Assembly (NCBI GenBank): GCA_001949185.1
Contig: BDGG01000006.1
Coordinates: 168,827-232,826, forward strand
DNA from: Ramazzottius varieornatus
Taxonomy: Eukaryota > Tardigrada > Eutardigrada > Parachela > Ramazzottiidae
Length of the DNA stretch: 64,000 nt
Direction: 5' to 3'
Positions 36,219 to 48,638 of the stretch are shown piece after piece (within the stretch, counting starts at the first letter, position 1; every line of letters starts with the position of its first letter). Both the position numbers and the translations under genes were made by a program. The notes under the pieces are model-generated. The model was given only the letters and a program-made list of their open reading frames with translations. It was not told where the DNA came from and did not search any database.

Positions 36219-39200
36219 TCAGCGGCGAGAAGTTGTAGGTTTCCTGGCGGAGTTACTGCGAGAGAGGATGGGAGGCGGCGAAGGGATAAGGGCGGGTTGA
36301 TTGGCACTTGCTGCTTGAGAAGACATGATGGCCGTTGTTGGCGCTTCACCACTGAAGGGTGAATTGGCCATCAAGGCAGCCGGCTGCAGAGCGCACGTCT
36401 TGGTCAGGATGAAGTTGCGGCTGCTCCACATGCGACCCAGTGTTTCCATGGTCTTGTTCTTGCTCTGAGCGTCAATGTTCAGCAAGGTGGGCCAAAAGTC
36501 GGGCAGCTGCTGTGGTGGCGCAGTGTTATGCTGCGTGGCCGCCATCTGGCGCCGCCAGGCTGCAACGGCCGGCTTCTGCCCTGAGCCCAACATGCCATTC
36601 TCTTCCAAATACCTAATTGCAAAGAAGGTTAACAAAGTCAACAAAGTTGCTGTTGGGATGGAGGGTATACTTGAGAAAGACGCTGGTGTGGATGGCTTTC
36701 TTGACTTTGGGTGCTTCAGTGGGCAGTGTCAGGAAGAGGGAGCGTTGTTGGGCCTGCTGACTTTGACGTTCTTGCTGAAACTGCTGTTGTTGCAGCTGCA
36801 GTTGCCGTTGAAAGTGCTGCTGTTGAGCTTGCAGCAAGGCGATGGTCTGGGCATTGATATTGTAGCCGGAAGGCATTCCACCTGCAAGTCGTAGTAGCCA
36901 AATACATTGTGGGCCTTAGTAAGGCAACGATCGTATACTACCTGGTTGCGTGGTGGAAGCGGTGCTGGTTGATGGCAGGGAGGAGGAAGATGTCGTCGAA
37001 GTAGGAGCTGTGGTGGGCAGAGGCCCTTCTTTGGCTGCCTTGGCCAGTTCGGCGTTGGCCTTGTTGAGCGAATCCTGCTGCTGCAGCCGCTTCTCCATCT
37101 CGGCAATGATGGCGCTCTCGTCCATACTGCCCAGCCCCTTGAAGGTCATGCCCGTGGCCAAGCCCCGCGACTTCAGCTCCGTATTGACAAAGTTGCACTT
37201 TTGACGGGCAATGTCTTCCCAGCGTTTCCGCTCCGAGGCCGGCAGATTCTTCCACATGTCCGACACATGCCGACTGGTATCCTAGAAAGCCATTGAAAAC
37301 AAGACATTGAGAGAGAGACAGTCATGATAAAGGATGGTCGTACGTACCTGGAAGGAGAGGTTAGGAAACTGGTCCTTGACCGACTTGCGGTTCTCGGCTC
37401 CGTAGAGGATGAAACCCGAGACGGTGTACTTGGTCTTCTTGGCCGGTGAGCGCTTGCCGGAAGGTGTGGCCCCATCGGGTGTACCAGTACCTGCTCGACG
37501 CCGCTTCTTGGGGGCTGAGCCCAGATCGATGGTGGAGGCAGTGGGTGACAGCGGCGTCTGATCGGTGATCTCCGAAGCGATCATGCTGTGCGTCTCCTCC
37601 TCGTCCAGCTCGTAACCCATAGCTGGTGACTCTTCCGGTGTCCGATCAACCTAACCCCCAAAACACACAGTCAGACTTGAGCCAATGCAGTAAAGTACTA
37701 CCACATCTGAAACAGATAGTAGCAACCTTTCATGAACCTGCGTACAAACAATCGCGCCCTCACCGTCGTACCATCGTACGCAGGTCAATGCATATGTACC
37801 ACTGTCCATACCTCAGGCAGCTGTATACAGCGCACCTTGTAACAGGTCTGCTATACGAGTATGCAGGTACACGAAGCAGTTGAAAGTGATGCATTTCTGT
37901 CTTACCTCGACGAGTTTACCGCTAAGCGCTGCTTGTAGCGTGGGTGAGACCACCTTGTGGGGGTTGATATTTTTATCGAAAAAGAGAACTTCGTCGTTGG
38001 TAGCGTGGGAGAGACCGGTATTGGAGACATTGAGCAGGCGCTTGCTCTTATTACCCTTGGCCAGCATGCCATTGTCTAGGATCTTGGACTCGACGATGTA
38101 GATGCGCTCTTCGGCGATCTCGGTGGGTCGACAGGTGGCAAAGTCCCTGGATGTCAATACAGCGCAGCGTGGACCCAAAGCCGTCACCGGCCAGGCTTCC
38201 TCAATCTCCGTCACCTTCTGGAAGACTTCGTTGTGGTAGAAGAGCTTGGCCGGTAACTGCAAATGGGCCGGAATGTCTTTGGTAAAGAGGAAGATGGTCC
38301 CGCTGACAAAGGTCACTTCCCTGCAACCACAAGAATATCCAGCAGTTTAGTCAACCATCGTCTCAGCAGTATTGCCATTCTTCATACTCTTTGTCAAAGA
38401 TCTTGTCAATCTTGATGAGGTGGGCTTCCTTGTCGTCCTTCATGACAGCGAAGCAGTCACCAAGCTTAATGTGCCCCTTGGGCAGCGCCTTCTGTTCATA
38501 GAAGACTTGGCCTTCCTGCGGCAGCGAACTTCGGGCTAGAACCGTCTCGCGGACCACATCGATTACTTGGTCGTTGGCACTCAAGGGGAAGCTCGATCTA
38601 GCTGCTTTCTCCTCAACGTCTGGCATATCGAGTGGTCGCTGGTTGAGCTTGCCTGAAGCTTCCGCCAAGATGGCGCGGACTGCTGCCAGTGGACGCTGTC
38701 GCTTGACCAGCTGAAGGCCAGCGCTGGCTGGTAGTGTCCACTTCTACAACCAATGAACTAGACACTGTCCTATCCTCAATGCTGTTAGCTGAGCCATGCC
38801 TTACCTTGATTTTCTTAAAGGTGCCTTCCTTGACGTTATAGCTGGTATGGCAGACATAGACGTCGCGACCATCGGCCAGTCCATGGGGTACCATCTTGAA
38901 GTAGTCTTTGCCCTCCAAGACGTAACAGCGCCCGATGATCCTCGTCGGCGCGTGACTTTCCACCCAGTCACTCTGTAGCACTTCCTTCTCGTAGAACCTA
39001 CAAGGAGGACCATTGTTTCAGTCACTACGCTTGACCAGGCAATCAACCCAGTCAGGACAAGCAAACCTTCGGCTAGCTTCATGGGCCGTTTCCTGTGGTC
39101 GCAGCATGTAGCATCCGCGGACTTGCAGCGCCCCTCCCTCGCCCGTCACAATCTCTTGCACAGAGACAATCATGGGCTGCTTACCGTCGGCACTCCATGG

Positions 39201-42200
39201 TGCCAAGTAGGCAAAGTCCCCCACGAAGAAGGCTTCGTTGTTGGCTCCCATCTGCCAAAAGGCAATTTATACATCGTCAACCTACATACACTCGACTATG
39301 CCACAACCGCTTTACGCCAGTATGCAGGTGGGTCACATCCAACCAACCAAGGACAGGCAGCGACAATACACTTATAATCATGCCCATGTCAGCTAGAAAG
39401 CAGCTATCGACGTATATACTCACCACACAAGGACCTGTCGGTAGGGCTGCAGCGACGAGGCTCGGTGCTTGGTCTGGTGATGGCCTGGTCAGTGGTCGGC
39501 ACTTGGCCTCTTTGCGTTCCATATCGATGGAGGACTGGAACTGTCGGACGGTGAACTGCAGGGCCGGCGTAAAGAGCTTCTCACCCGAGGGGCCACACAG
39601 TTCGTCACGCTTCTCGATAAAGCGGACATGGAGGTTGACGGCATCTTCATAGGTTGTACTGTCAGGTTGCGCCGTGAAACGCGCCTTCTCCAACAGCTCA
39701 AAGAAGTCGTCCTGAAAGCGATCCATCCGTCGATAGCGACCGCCATCGACGTTGGCCTTGATCGTCTCCAAGGTCAGACTTCTAAAGACACAACCCAGCC
39801 AGTACGTTTATGTCTTAACAACGACAGTCAAAAGAGCGCTTGTCTTACGGAGGGGAACTTTTCATGTCCTCTCGACTAGCTTCGCTGTCAGTGTCGCTTT
39901 CGCTAAAGGAGCAGTCAGCAATGGTCTCGCTGAGGTTTCTGCCCTGCTTCTCCAAAGTCAGCATACTGTCCATCAGTGCATGCAGCATCTCCTGCACCTT
40001 CTGCTGTACATCGGGCACCAGCGAAGCGAAAGCTCCCAGCTCCTGCGCCTTCTCCATCATGACGTGCAGCAAGACCAGCGCGTCCTACACAAGCATGTTC
40101 TCTCACAGCTTCCTTCTGTATCGGCCAAGACCATGCATGACAGCCCGTCAAAGGGTCAAACCAAGGCTGCAGAATTTAGTCTCTTACCTTGTAAATGTCC
40201 GATGTTGGTTCATTGAAGGCGGCTGCATTCTCAAACATCTGGCCAAAATCATCGATGGCTTCTTCAAAGTTGGCATACTGCTCATTCTGGATGCGCTGGT
40301 GAATCTTGTCCAGGTCCATCGGCTTCTTGATCACTTCGTAATAGCTGGGCATTTCCTACAGGAAAAAGATATGATCAGCTGTAACCCTATCAGCATTGTT
40401 ATATTTATACAGCACTTACGCTTTTAGCCGGCAGTGTTTGGAAGAAGGTGGCCAAATAGCGATCGCCGCTGGTATAGTTGACAACGTACTCGTACAGTTC
40501 CATCAGCGCAGCCTGTAAAGGTGTTGCCGGTGGTCGGAAGGACTGCACCCGGCGGGTGGTGGACGTGCTGCGACGGATAGGACTGTGTGCCGGACTGATG
40601 TCGGCTTCCAACGGGCAGAAGAGGTTCATGGTCTTTTGCGCCATCTTGACCAGCTCTTCAAAGAGGAGAGCGTCGCGGTGAATGTCACTGTCCTCCCGAT
40701 TGTACAATTTGGCGTTGCTGCACATCAGCTTGATATCTTCCATCAAGGCCTCTTCGTTGGCATACTGTCACATAAGAAATAAGGACAATATCAGAAAGCG
40801 TTCTCAGATTTGGCAGCTCGGCAAATGAACTGCACAGAGCTGCTTTTTTCTTCAAGTGGCGCATCTCGACAGTAACACTAGCTGGAAGAGTGCGGCACTT
40901 GCGCACCAGTTCCAGTTTGCATGTTTTCTCAAGTAGCGGACGTTTGCACTGTGATGGCCCAAAGTATGCGCTACTTGGACAAAGGATCTTCACGTCGGTC
41001 CGCCCAAATGCCATACTGTCAACCTGTTTTGTTGTCATGTTGTGTAAAGGCGGAGTACAACCTACCTTGTCGCCGATGACCTTGTTGACGATGATCTTGA
41101 GGTCGATGGGGTTAGGGATGATGCTGTAGTAGTCCTTGTATTCTTTCTTGGAAGGCTTCTCCAAAAACATCTCGGCCGGGTAGCCTTCGGTCTTCTTGCA
41201 CTCCAGGATGGAGCGGACAATGTACTTGGCACGACGGCGAGCGGCGTAATCGTCGTACTCTGGCAGCAGTCGCTCGCTGAGGCTGGTTCGGAGAGGCGAG
41301 CTGACCTTGTCCAGAGCCTGAAAACCAAGAAAAGGCAACTGGAAATACAACACATCACATCCGCATTTTGTATTTGAAGGAATGTCCAACCTCGATGTAT
41401 TCCGCATGTTTGCCTTCCACGAACTTTTCAATGCGGACAGAATCGCGGTAGATGCCCGAAGTACCCTCGTTAAATTTCTGTGCATTCTGGCACATTAAGC
41501 GCAGGTCCAAAATCATCTCATCCAATGCCAAATACAGACCATTCTACAGAAAGAGATGGCATATTTTACATGATACTTTGGGGCCAACTGGCAATTCTTG
41601 ACACGATGCCTATAAAAAGAAAGCTCCCTTCCTACCTTGATTTTGGTGCGAATGTTGGTAATGGAGACAGGATTGCGAATAATGTCGTAATAGTCTTTGT
41701 ATTTCCTGCAAAGAACATCAAGGCACCATTACGAGTCGTCATATTGAGGGCGAGTTGGGTCGCTTACCGCTTGCTGGGTAGTTTCATAAAGGGCCCCGAC
41801 ATGATTCGGCCACCAGGACCTTTCAGCTTGACGACGCCATCCAGCAGCTGGTACATGGCCGTCGTCTTCTCGTCATCCTTGTCATGCTTGCCGCTGACAC
41901 TGGGCGCTGTGTCGTGACTCTCTTCGTCCGAGTCAGCCTCCATTGCCACCTCTTCTTCCCCCACAGCCGAGCCAGAGACGTTGGCCGGGCCGCTTTCTTC
42001 ATCACCGTACTCCAACGCAGCGTAGACGGCGGATAATGGCTGCGTTGTCTGCGCCACCGACCGACGAGTCCTAAGCACCAACTTTGTCAATGTTTGGAGC
42101 CAACGTAACGATATGGAGGCGACCATTTTCGCGTATTACCAACACCCCGACAAAACGGAAAGCCACAACACACAATGGCCAGTCCAAGCGGAAGAGCTCT

Positions 42201-43113
42201 TTGACACTCACCCTTCATCGCTACAGTGAGAAATGTCCCCCCAAAGAGATGAATACACGTGTCAGGAAGAAATGGACAGGAGAAACAGGTGGAAGGAATA
42301 CTCCGACAAACCTTGTACATTGAGAGGGATGGATGGAAAAAGGCGGCTTACCTGACAGTACGTTCTGCAGTACGATGTAATTCCCGTTGTTCGTATTCAT
42401 TGCGTTTCGTCAAGACAAACTTCTTCATCAGTGCCGCGTCCTGCATTCAGCCAACATTCTATACACCCCTTATAGTCATAGTCTCAGAGCGAGAGTGGCT
42501 AAAGATACCTTGTGCAGTTGAGAGGATGAGACGTTGTAGTCTAGAGCGTTGTCGGTCATCAGCAGCAGATCGCTGACCAAGGCGTCCAGATTGTTGTAGC
42601 CACCTCTCTGGATCCTCATGGCGATCTGCTTCAGGTCGATGGGGTTCTTGACAGTCGAGTAGTAATCTTCGTTGTTCTTGCGAGGTGGCAGCAAACCAAA
42701 CTCTGCCGACAGCTGTCTGCCTTTCTCGTCTGAATGCTGAATGACAGCCGTGAACAGCTCTTCCACAAGATCCATCGAATTGGGCGATGGCGGCTACAAA
42801 AGACCAATTTCCGATCAACTCGCGCACGACTGAAACTTTAAGACAAACGTCAGTAGCCGACATTATTACGACATGCGCAAGTTGATAAAAAAGCGGTTTA
42901 TCCCCGAAATGGCGAGCTTGCTTCAGGTGGTACCTGCGAGTCTTTGGATGTTCCAGGAACCGATCCCGATGTATCCAAGCTTCCATCCTCTTTCTTCAGT
43001 CGCTTGGCTTGTCCTTGGTTGGAAGATGCACTGGAGGCGAATGATGCGTTGGTGTCGACACTGGCCCGATCAGCCGTTGATCCGCGACGCGGCCGCTTAC
43101 CTGGCCGATTCAT
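36219..43113 (-). CDS. PBRM1: Polybromo-1, PBAF chromatin-remodelling subunit
   Basis: Acetyl-lysine-reading subunit of the PBAF (SWI/SNF) remodeler. Start ATG at 43113 (MNRPGKRPRRG), basic N-terminus. Five bromodomains can be traced: about 42780-42480 (DYYSTVKNPIDL), 42000-41510 (DYYDIIRNPVSI), 41350-40680 (DYYSIIPNPIDL), 40440-40060 (SYYEVIKKPMDL) and a divergent one at 40060-39500 (TLETIKANVDGGRYRRMDRF) that lacks the acetyl-lysine Asn. Vertebrate PBRM1 has six. Two BAH domains follow (about 39250-38750 and 38480-37910; note RDFATCRPTEIAEERIYIVE), then an HMG box (37440-37190; VSGFILYGAENRKSV, WKNLPASERKRWEDIA), a Gln-rich tract and the conserved C-terminal segment (HTSVFLKYLEENGM, MWSSRNFILTKTCAL). 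Small bridging exons were not all fixed. One intron at about 40766-41066 contains two hairpin repeats. Confidence 0.94.
40853..40901. repeat. 49-bp hairpin repeat, first of a pair in a PBRM1 intron
   Basis: Arms CAAGTGGCGCAT (40853-40864) and GTGCGGCACTTG (40890-40901), with an AACACT motif in the loop as at 16322. Confidence 0.75.
40930..40977. repeat. 48-bp hairpin repeat, second of a pair in a PBRM1 intron
   Basis: Arms CAAGTAGCGGAC (40930-40941) and ATGCGCTACTTG (40966-40977). The core CAAGTAGCG / CGCTACTTG pairs perfectly. The G-to-A change in one arm is matched by the C-to-T change in the other. Confidence 0.75.
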
Positions 43114-43566
43114 CCTGCCTGACCGTCCACCTGCACAACAACGGAAAACTGTCTGCAACTCTAGACTCCTTACTCGTTTCGGTGACTTCTTCAGCAAACC
43201 ATCCGATTAGCTGAGGAGCTGGAAAGAGATCTTGAAGTGAAATTTCGCTTTGGCAAAATTACATGCACAATTGCACATGCCGTTCCAAAATTGATTTTTA
43301 ATAATACTGCTTGCCAATCAAACCTGCTGGTCAATCAAGCATGCTGCACAAGCGTCTGGTTAGGCAGTTCCAGACTTCCACAGTCTGTCACAGTTCCACA
43401 AGTTCCACCGTAAAGCTAGTACGACATAACAGAACAAATGGCAGCGTCCATTACCAGCGGTCAACTTGAATTCCCCCGAGAAAACTGCTGCTGCTGTCGC
43501 TAATGTTTTCTGTACCGTTCTGCAGTCTCATGGAGTTGCTGCTGCTTAAGCTTTTCGCGGAAGAGA

Positions 43567-43904
43567 TGTCTGCTTCTTTCTGGTGCCTCTCTGCATCCCT
43601 GTTCTGTGTTATCATTATCGCGTCGTCGAAGAACCGTACGAGGGACCATAACTGCTTTCTTATGCTGGCTCGTTGGGTTGCAGAGTTACTCCCGGCATTG
43701 CAGAAAGATGTGCGCAGGTCGCGGATCCTTGTCCGCCCGGAGCACCTCTGGTCAACTGCATTGCTAACCCCTGCAATGTACGGAGCTACAGTATATCTCA
43801 AAGCCTACTGCCGGACCAACAGCTACGGTGGATGTAGCGCCAAGTTCTTCTTGAATAGCAAGGACATCATAAGCCAATGCGGAAGTACGACCAGCGGCGG
43901 CTAG
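43567..43904 (+). pseudogene. Frameshifted relative of the cysteine-rich secreted protein
   Basis: A signal-peptide-like start (MSASFWCLSASLFCVIIIAS) is followed by a GTACGAGG donor identical to that of the gene at 33305-33788. Further on, one frame gives DPCPPGAPLVNCIANPCNV and another gives KAYCRTNSYGGCSAKFFLNS. Together these match the cysteine-rich domain, but a one-base frameshift near 43798 separates them. Two cysteines of the domain are also replaced (Tyr in YGGC and in the RSYSIS segment). This could be a decayed paralogue or a sequencing error at one base. The loss of two cysteines favours relaxed constraint. Confidence 0.5.
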
Positions 43905-44231
43905 CTTGGCATCCCTTCTGCCATACCTTGCACTCTACGGATGGCATATCTTTCTCGGTGAGAGGTCTGTGAATCGTATCTTCTCGTCTTCACTTGCACC
44001 ATGGATTTGGTGTAGAGCAGGACCGTAAGCCTGGTAATAGCCATAAGTTGCCATAGGTGCCACATATACTGTAGTTATTGTCCGGTTGAGTCTCTCGTGT
44101 CACCATTGCCTTGAGCTACAGAAAACTGATGTAGTTTGCTGAAAAATACCAAAACGGCTACTCTTACGATAAATAGTGGATTTGAGTGGAGGAGTTTGTA
44201 GACCCAAGTCCCATAGGAGGACCAAGACGCA

Positions 44232-45993
44232 ATGGGCAAAGAAAAAGGGAAAAAAGGAAAACATGGTAAAAGTCCCGCAGCAACCTCTAAGGAAGAACTA
44301 CCGCCTCCTTCGCCACCGGTATTAACACTTTCTTGTCGAGAGGGATTCGTGCTGCCATCCGACGACCCCTATAAACGTTTCCTACTTAGTTGTGTTATGT
44401 CATGGTAGATGAGTGAGCAGAAGGATGAAACCCACCCACCGGAAGTGGTGGCGCCACTGAGCGAGGAGGAAATTCTAATGCGCCAGATTGAGGCCAAGCA
44501 GATTGCTCGACCCAAACGAGTCAAAAACCGCCAACTGGCCTCCCTCTTACCATATTATAGGCCGAAGCCTCGCGAACCCTTGTTAGTTGTCTGGAGTGAT
44601 TTGGACTACACCACCGTGTTGCAGCTGAGCGATGCAAAAAACAGCCAAGAGATTCGCAAGTGAGGCCCAGCCATTTTCTCGTCAGCGCCCATTTCTAATT
44701 GCTTTTCCATCGTAGAATCGTGGCCGAAAGAATGGCTTTAGATGACTCCCCTAGTAATCCCAAGCAGCAAATTGTCCTGGATCTGTACTGCCAGGTTATT
44801 GACCAAGCCAAACAGCTCAAGCTCAGTTTTGAACAGACATCGGCCATGTTTAGCATTATCAAATGCATCCACGAAAAAACTATAGGTACGAGTACCGATC
44901 TCCAATCTTCTCCATACTTCCATTTGCATCTTGAGAGATTGAGTGGTACTGATAGAAACGCCTGTGGATAACATGAAGGACTGCCTGGAATACATGGACG
45001 CACTCTTTTGTTGTCATATTGTCAAGGTGAGCGTCTGTCCCGATGGACATGGATTCTGGCGTTGTATCCTAGCCTTGTACAAGCAAATTCACTGCAAATA
45101 TTTCGGTGAACCGTAGAATTTCCTAGGTAGCGTCCGCCGTGGTCTGCTCGAATCTTTGACGTCCATCAAGCCAAGAACATTCGCGAATACATCATCAAGA
45201 CCTACTTCCGGCACTTTGAGATGTACAAGTACGCCTTCACTCCAACTGTACGTCTTCTCTTTAAATCCTCTAACTGCCACCCCCGAATAACAGTCGAAGG
45301 AATCTGTTTCGACCACAGATCTACATGGACCTAAAAATTGAGTACGAGACGACCGCAATTGGGGTTCCTGCCGAACCAACAAAAGGTAGTTTGTAAGAAG
45401 ATCCGACATTTTGTAGTTACGGTACTGTAGGGTCATCAGCCTGTTTTGAATAGACGTCAAGCTCCATGATGGCGTGCGAAACCGAGAACTGACACTAGAG
45501 GAGCTTCTACATGAAATCAATCTGGAGGACGAGGAGAAGAGTGTGCCTGGAGCTCCAGCTCACAATGGCGGTACAACTTCCAATTCCGGTGGACAACAGC
45601 CTTCCACAACGAACCATCAACCGTTGGGAGGTACAGTGGACTCAAAGATCCCCGACAGTCATTCGGCAACCGACCCATCCACTCATGCTGGTACGTCTGC
45701 TCATCCAGCCAGGCAGATAGAAAAGTTTAATAACGAATTTTCCAACATTTGCAGGAGAAGCGGCTAATCGCCAGCTGGCCGAACTGGAAGGTTTGATTGC
45801 CAAGCAAATGGACGCTCAGCTGAAAATACTCAGAGACCGTATTACCAGCAAGTTTCAACAGCTGGATCAACTACTGGTCACCTCCACCAACGCTAGCTTA
45901 CCCATCGATCAGTTCTCGCTGGATCCTGCCAAGTCCGCTAACCACAATGCCGGAAAACACGCCAAGAAAACCCCGCCTCCCAAAAAGAAGTGA
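44232..45993 (+). CDS. CFAP119: CFAP119 (CCDC189)-like cilia- and flagella-associated protein
   Basis: Probable axoneme-associated protein. Exons 44232-44318, 44409-44659, 44716-44885, 44956-45026, 45131-45247, 45319-45385, 45454-45690 and 45755-45993 join in phase to 412 residues. The N-terminus is Lys-rich (MGKEKGKKGKHGK). The core, with SFEQTSAMFSIIKCIHEKTI, ETPVDNMKDCLEYMDALFCC, HIVKRPPWSARIFDV and IIKTYFRHFEMYKYAFTP, matches the conserved block I recall from CCDC189. A Ser/Thr/Gly-rich linker leads to a coiled-coil (GEAANRQLAELEGLIAKQMD) and a basic tail ending PPPKKK. Assignment is from memory of the family. If right, the organism retains motile cilia or flagellate sperm. Confidence 0.65.
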
Positions 45994-46381
45994 TTGAATG
46001 CGGCTCGCACAGCCACTTCACTTTCCGAAGGGAAGCAGTGCAAAACTTAACCTGATCCCATCCCATCAAATATTGTTGTAGGGAGCCACGCCCAGTTTGG
46101 TTTTTTCAATACATTCAGTAGCTTCCGGCGCCATGTATCAATACTTCTAGTTACGCAGAATGCACATCCATATTGCTGGAATTCAGAAACTCAACAACAT
46201 GTTGAACAGACTACAGATCACATTCAACGAGTACAATGTTAATCCAATCAGCTTAGCTTAATTTGGTATGGGCTTTCTTCTGCTGGGCGAGCATCACAGG
46301 TAGAACACACTGTAGGAGTTGCGGACAAGAAGAAAAACATCTCATCCCTGCGAAGAGTGTCGCTACTGCTAAGGCCTCATT
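45994..46381. other. Convergent intergenic stretch
   Basis: 3' regions of the CFAP119-like gene and MBOAT7. No gene is seen. Confidence 0.55.
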
Positions 46382-48638
46382 CTAATGAGCGTGGAGTTTG
46401 TCGGGCTGAGTGGCGCGAATCGTCGTCGTCGTCTCTTGAGGAAGGTTGGTCTGGGACTGGGACTGGCGCGCGGCCACTCTGGCCGTAGCATCCACCTCGT
46501 CCTGTAGCCTTCTTCGGCGCGTTGTGTGACGATAGATTTTTCCGGCAACAAGAAAAACAGTGGCTACAATGTGGCCAATGAAGTAGATGCTGCCCCAGTA
46601 GCGCATCGTTCTAGCGTATGTCAAGCACATAAAGCCCATGGACATGTACTCAAAGGCCCGCATACGCATGAACCAGTTGACGGCCTTTCCCCATCGAGGC
46701 GCATTCTCCGGCACCCAGTCTTCTGCTGCCAGCATCAACGGCACCGTCAGCAAACTAATGTAGTAGCCTATAACAAACGAGAAAATTAATCATTTACCAG
46801 TACTCATTGCTTTGCATCAACACCGTCATTATCCGTACATAAAAGCCAAAAGACCGCCGTGACGTCGTCGTGGATCTGAACAAGTACCACAAAGGTCTGG
46901 ACGAAGTGTTTTATGTTTTAGACGTTAAGAAAGGTAAGTCCACGTAACGCTTATTTGTTATTTTGTATCGCTTCTTCCTCATTTTTTTTAGTAGCGATTA
47001 TTTTGTTCAAATAAAGATGCGCACAGTACCACTTACTCGCCAAGATCGTCTTGGGCAAGTGGCGCACCCTTTCAGCCAATCACACTGAAAACGTGCGCCA
47101 CTTGGGAAAACGATTTCATGGGCCGCTTTTGTTATGCCTGTCTTGTGAGGTCCACGTACCTCCATGTAGACCGTGCCAGTAAGCGCTGACAAACATGACG
47201 ACAGCGGTGCGGATGGACTTGAGGGGGACGCGGCGGTAGACATGCCAGGCGAGCCAGTACTGGACCGTCATGTTCCAAGCCTTCATGGCTCCACGCACCG
47301 TCGGCACAAACTCCACTTCGTACTCGTCGATATCTACAACCACCATCGTTCGTTTCCACGTCACAAAACCGTCAAGACAGAACTTGGCACTTACTGTAGA
47401 TGGTCTCATAGCTAAACTCTGTACTTTGGTCCACCGTCTCCGCAAGTCTATAACACAAGGCACCAATCAGACGCCTTCTTCCCCACACTTCAAGTTCATT
47501 ATGCCTTACTTTTCCGGCTCTGTTGGTCCATATCCTGGTTTAGGTTTACTGACAGCTGGATACAAGCCCAGTCCGGCCATGATGCAGGCCGATTCGGACA
47601 TGAGCCAGGCAATGTAAAACTTCATGCGGAAAAAGACAAACAAGGCCACCATGTAAAAGTAGCGGTACACGAAGGACGTCTCTTCGTAGAAACTGTCATC
47701 CCACAACATCTGCAACAGTACCTCATTGCGGACGGTCAGCGTTAGAGAAAGTTGATGGGAGTTATCGAACGAAATACCGATTGGCGGAAAATGGACGACA
47801 TAGTCAGGAAGCAAACGAGGTAGACAGGCAGCATCGCTAATCGCTGCTGGGCCATTTTAATACGCGGCATGATGGGCAACGTGCTGGAGTGGATCATGTC
47901 ATCGTATGTTTTGAACTTGAAATATGGACCTGCGAAAAAAAGCATCGCGTTTCAATGAAAGGAATTATTGTTTCCATCTGCTTTTTCTTTACCGGTCATC
48001 AAGCCGATGTAGCATAAGCAATAATGGACAATGTCCATAAACGACGGGGAGACATCCATGTAGGTGTTCATGCAGGAAAAGGCGGCGCTGTTACTAGCGA
48101 AAGGTGCCAAACCGCGGCTTCGTAGTTGCGTGTCGTGAACCTCAAAGGCAACTCCGATCGTCTGCAACACCCAACACGTTCCATCGGATAAAACGCCAGC
48201 TTGGCACAGACCATTTGGCCAGCTCACCTTCAAGGTCAGAATCAACTGGACGGCATTGCAAAACTCGTTGGTATCCTCCAGTCCGAAGTATGTTACACTG
48301 CGGAAGAAGGCCAGGTAGCCGAAGGTAAACATCATGCTCCATATATGACAATCCCTGAATAAAGAGCAATCTAAACGATTTGCATCACTCCATGCGCTTT
48401 TCACCCTGTTCCCGACGCAACACTTCACGTCGTACCGAAGGGTGAGAATCATAACGGCGTTAACACCGATGGTGATGAGAGTATGGATGGTTTGAGCGCC
48501 GCAGAAGAAGAGAAGGAGAAGCAGGCCGGCGGCCGAGCACATCCACTGGCGAGGCAGGCCGAGGGGTAAACGCGCCACTACCCATCCCAAAGCCACCGAG
48601 GCTATCAACGTAGCAAAATACTGATATTCTTCCTTCAT
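46382..48638 (-). CDS. MBOAT7: MBOAT7 lysophosphatidylinositol acyltransferase
   Basis: Multi-pass ER membrane O-acyltransferase that transfers arachidonoyl-CoA to lyso-PI. Start ATG at 48638 (MKEEYQYFATLIASVALGW); exon 1 is 48638-48436. Matches to MBOAT7: FCGAQTIHTLITIGVNAVMI, TNEFCNAVQLILTLK, VHYCLCYIGLMTGPYFKFKT, FRMKFYIAWLMSESACIMAG, GYGPTE, then AMKAWNMTVQYWLAWHVY and SAYWHGLHGG, which contain the conserved Asn and catalytic His of the MBOAT fold, and MRAFEYMSMGFMCLT. The C-terminal tail is Arg/Gln/Thr-rich. The start was placed at this ATG rather than the upstream in-frame one because it aligns with the family N-terminus. The intron between the His-containing exon and the last exon (about 46770-47156) holds a perfect-armed hairpin repeat. 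Confidence 0.93.
47056..47104. repeat. 49-bp hairpin repeat with perfect arms, MBOAT7 intron
   Basis: Arms CAAGTGGCGCAC (47056-47067) and GTGCGCCACTTG (47093-47104) are perfectly complementary. An inner pair TTTCAG / CTGAAA extends the stem, leaving a loop of about 9 bases. This is the best type copy of the family. Confidence 0.9.

Noticed and set aside
36475-36894. Leu-rich plus-strand open frame of 139 codons
   Set aside because: It is the antisense of the Gln-rich tract of polybromo; CAG repeats read backwards give Leu runs.
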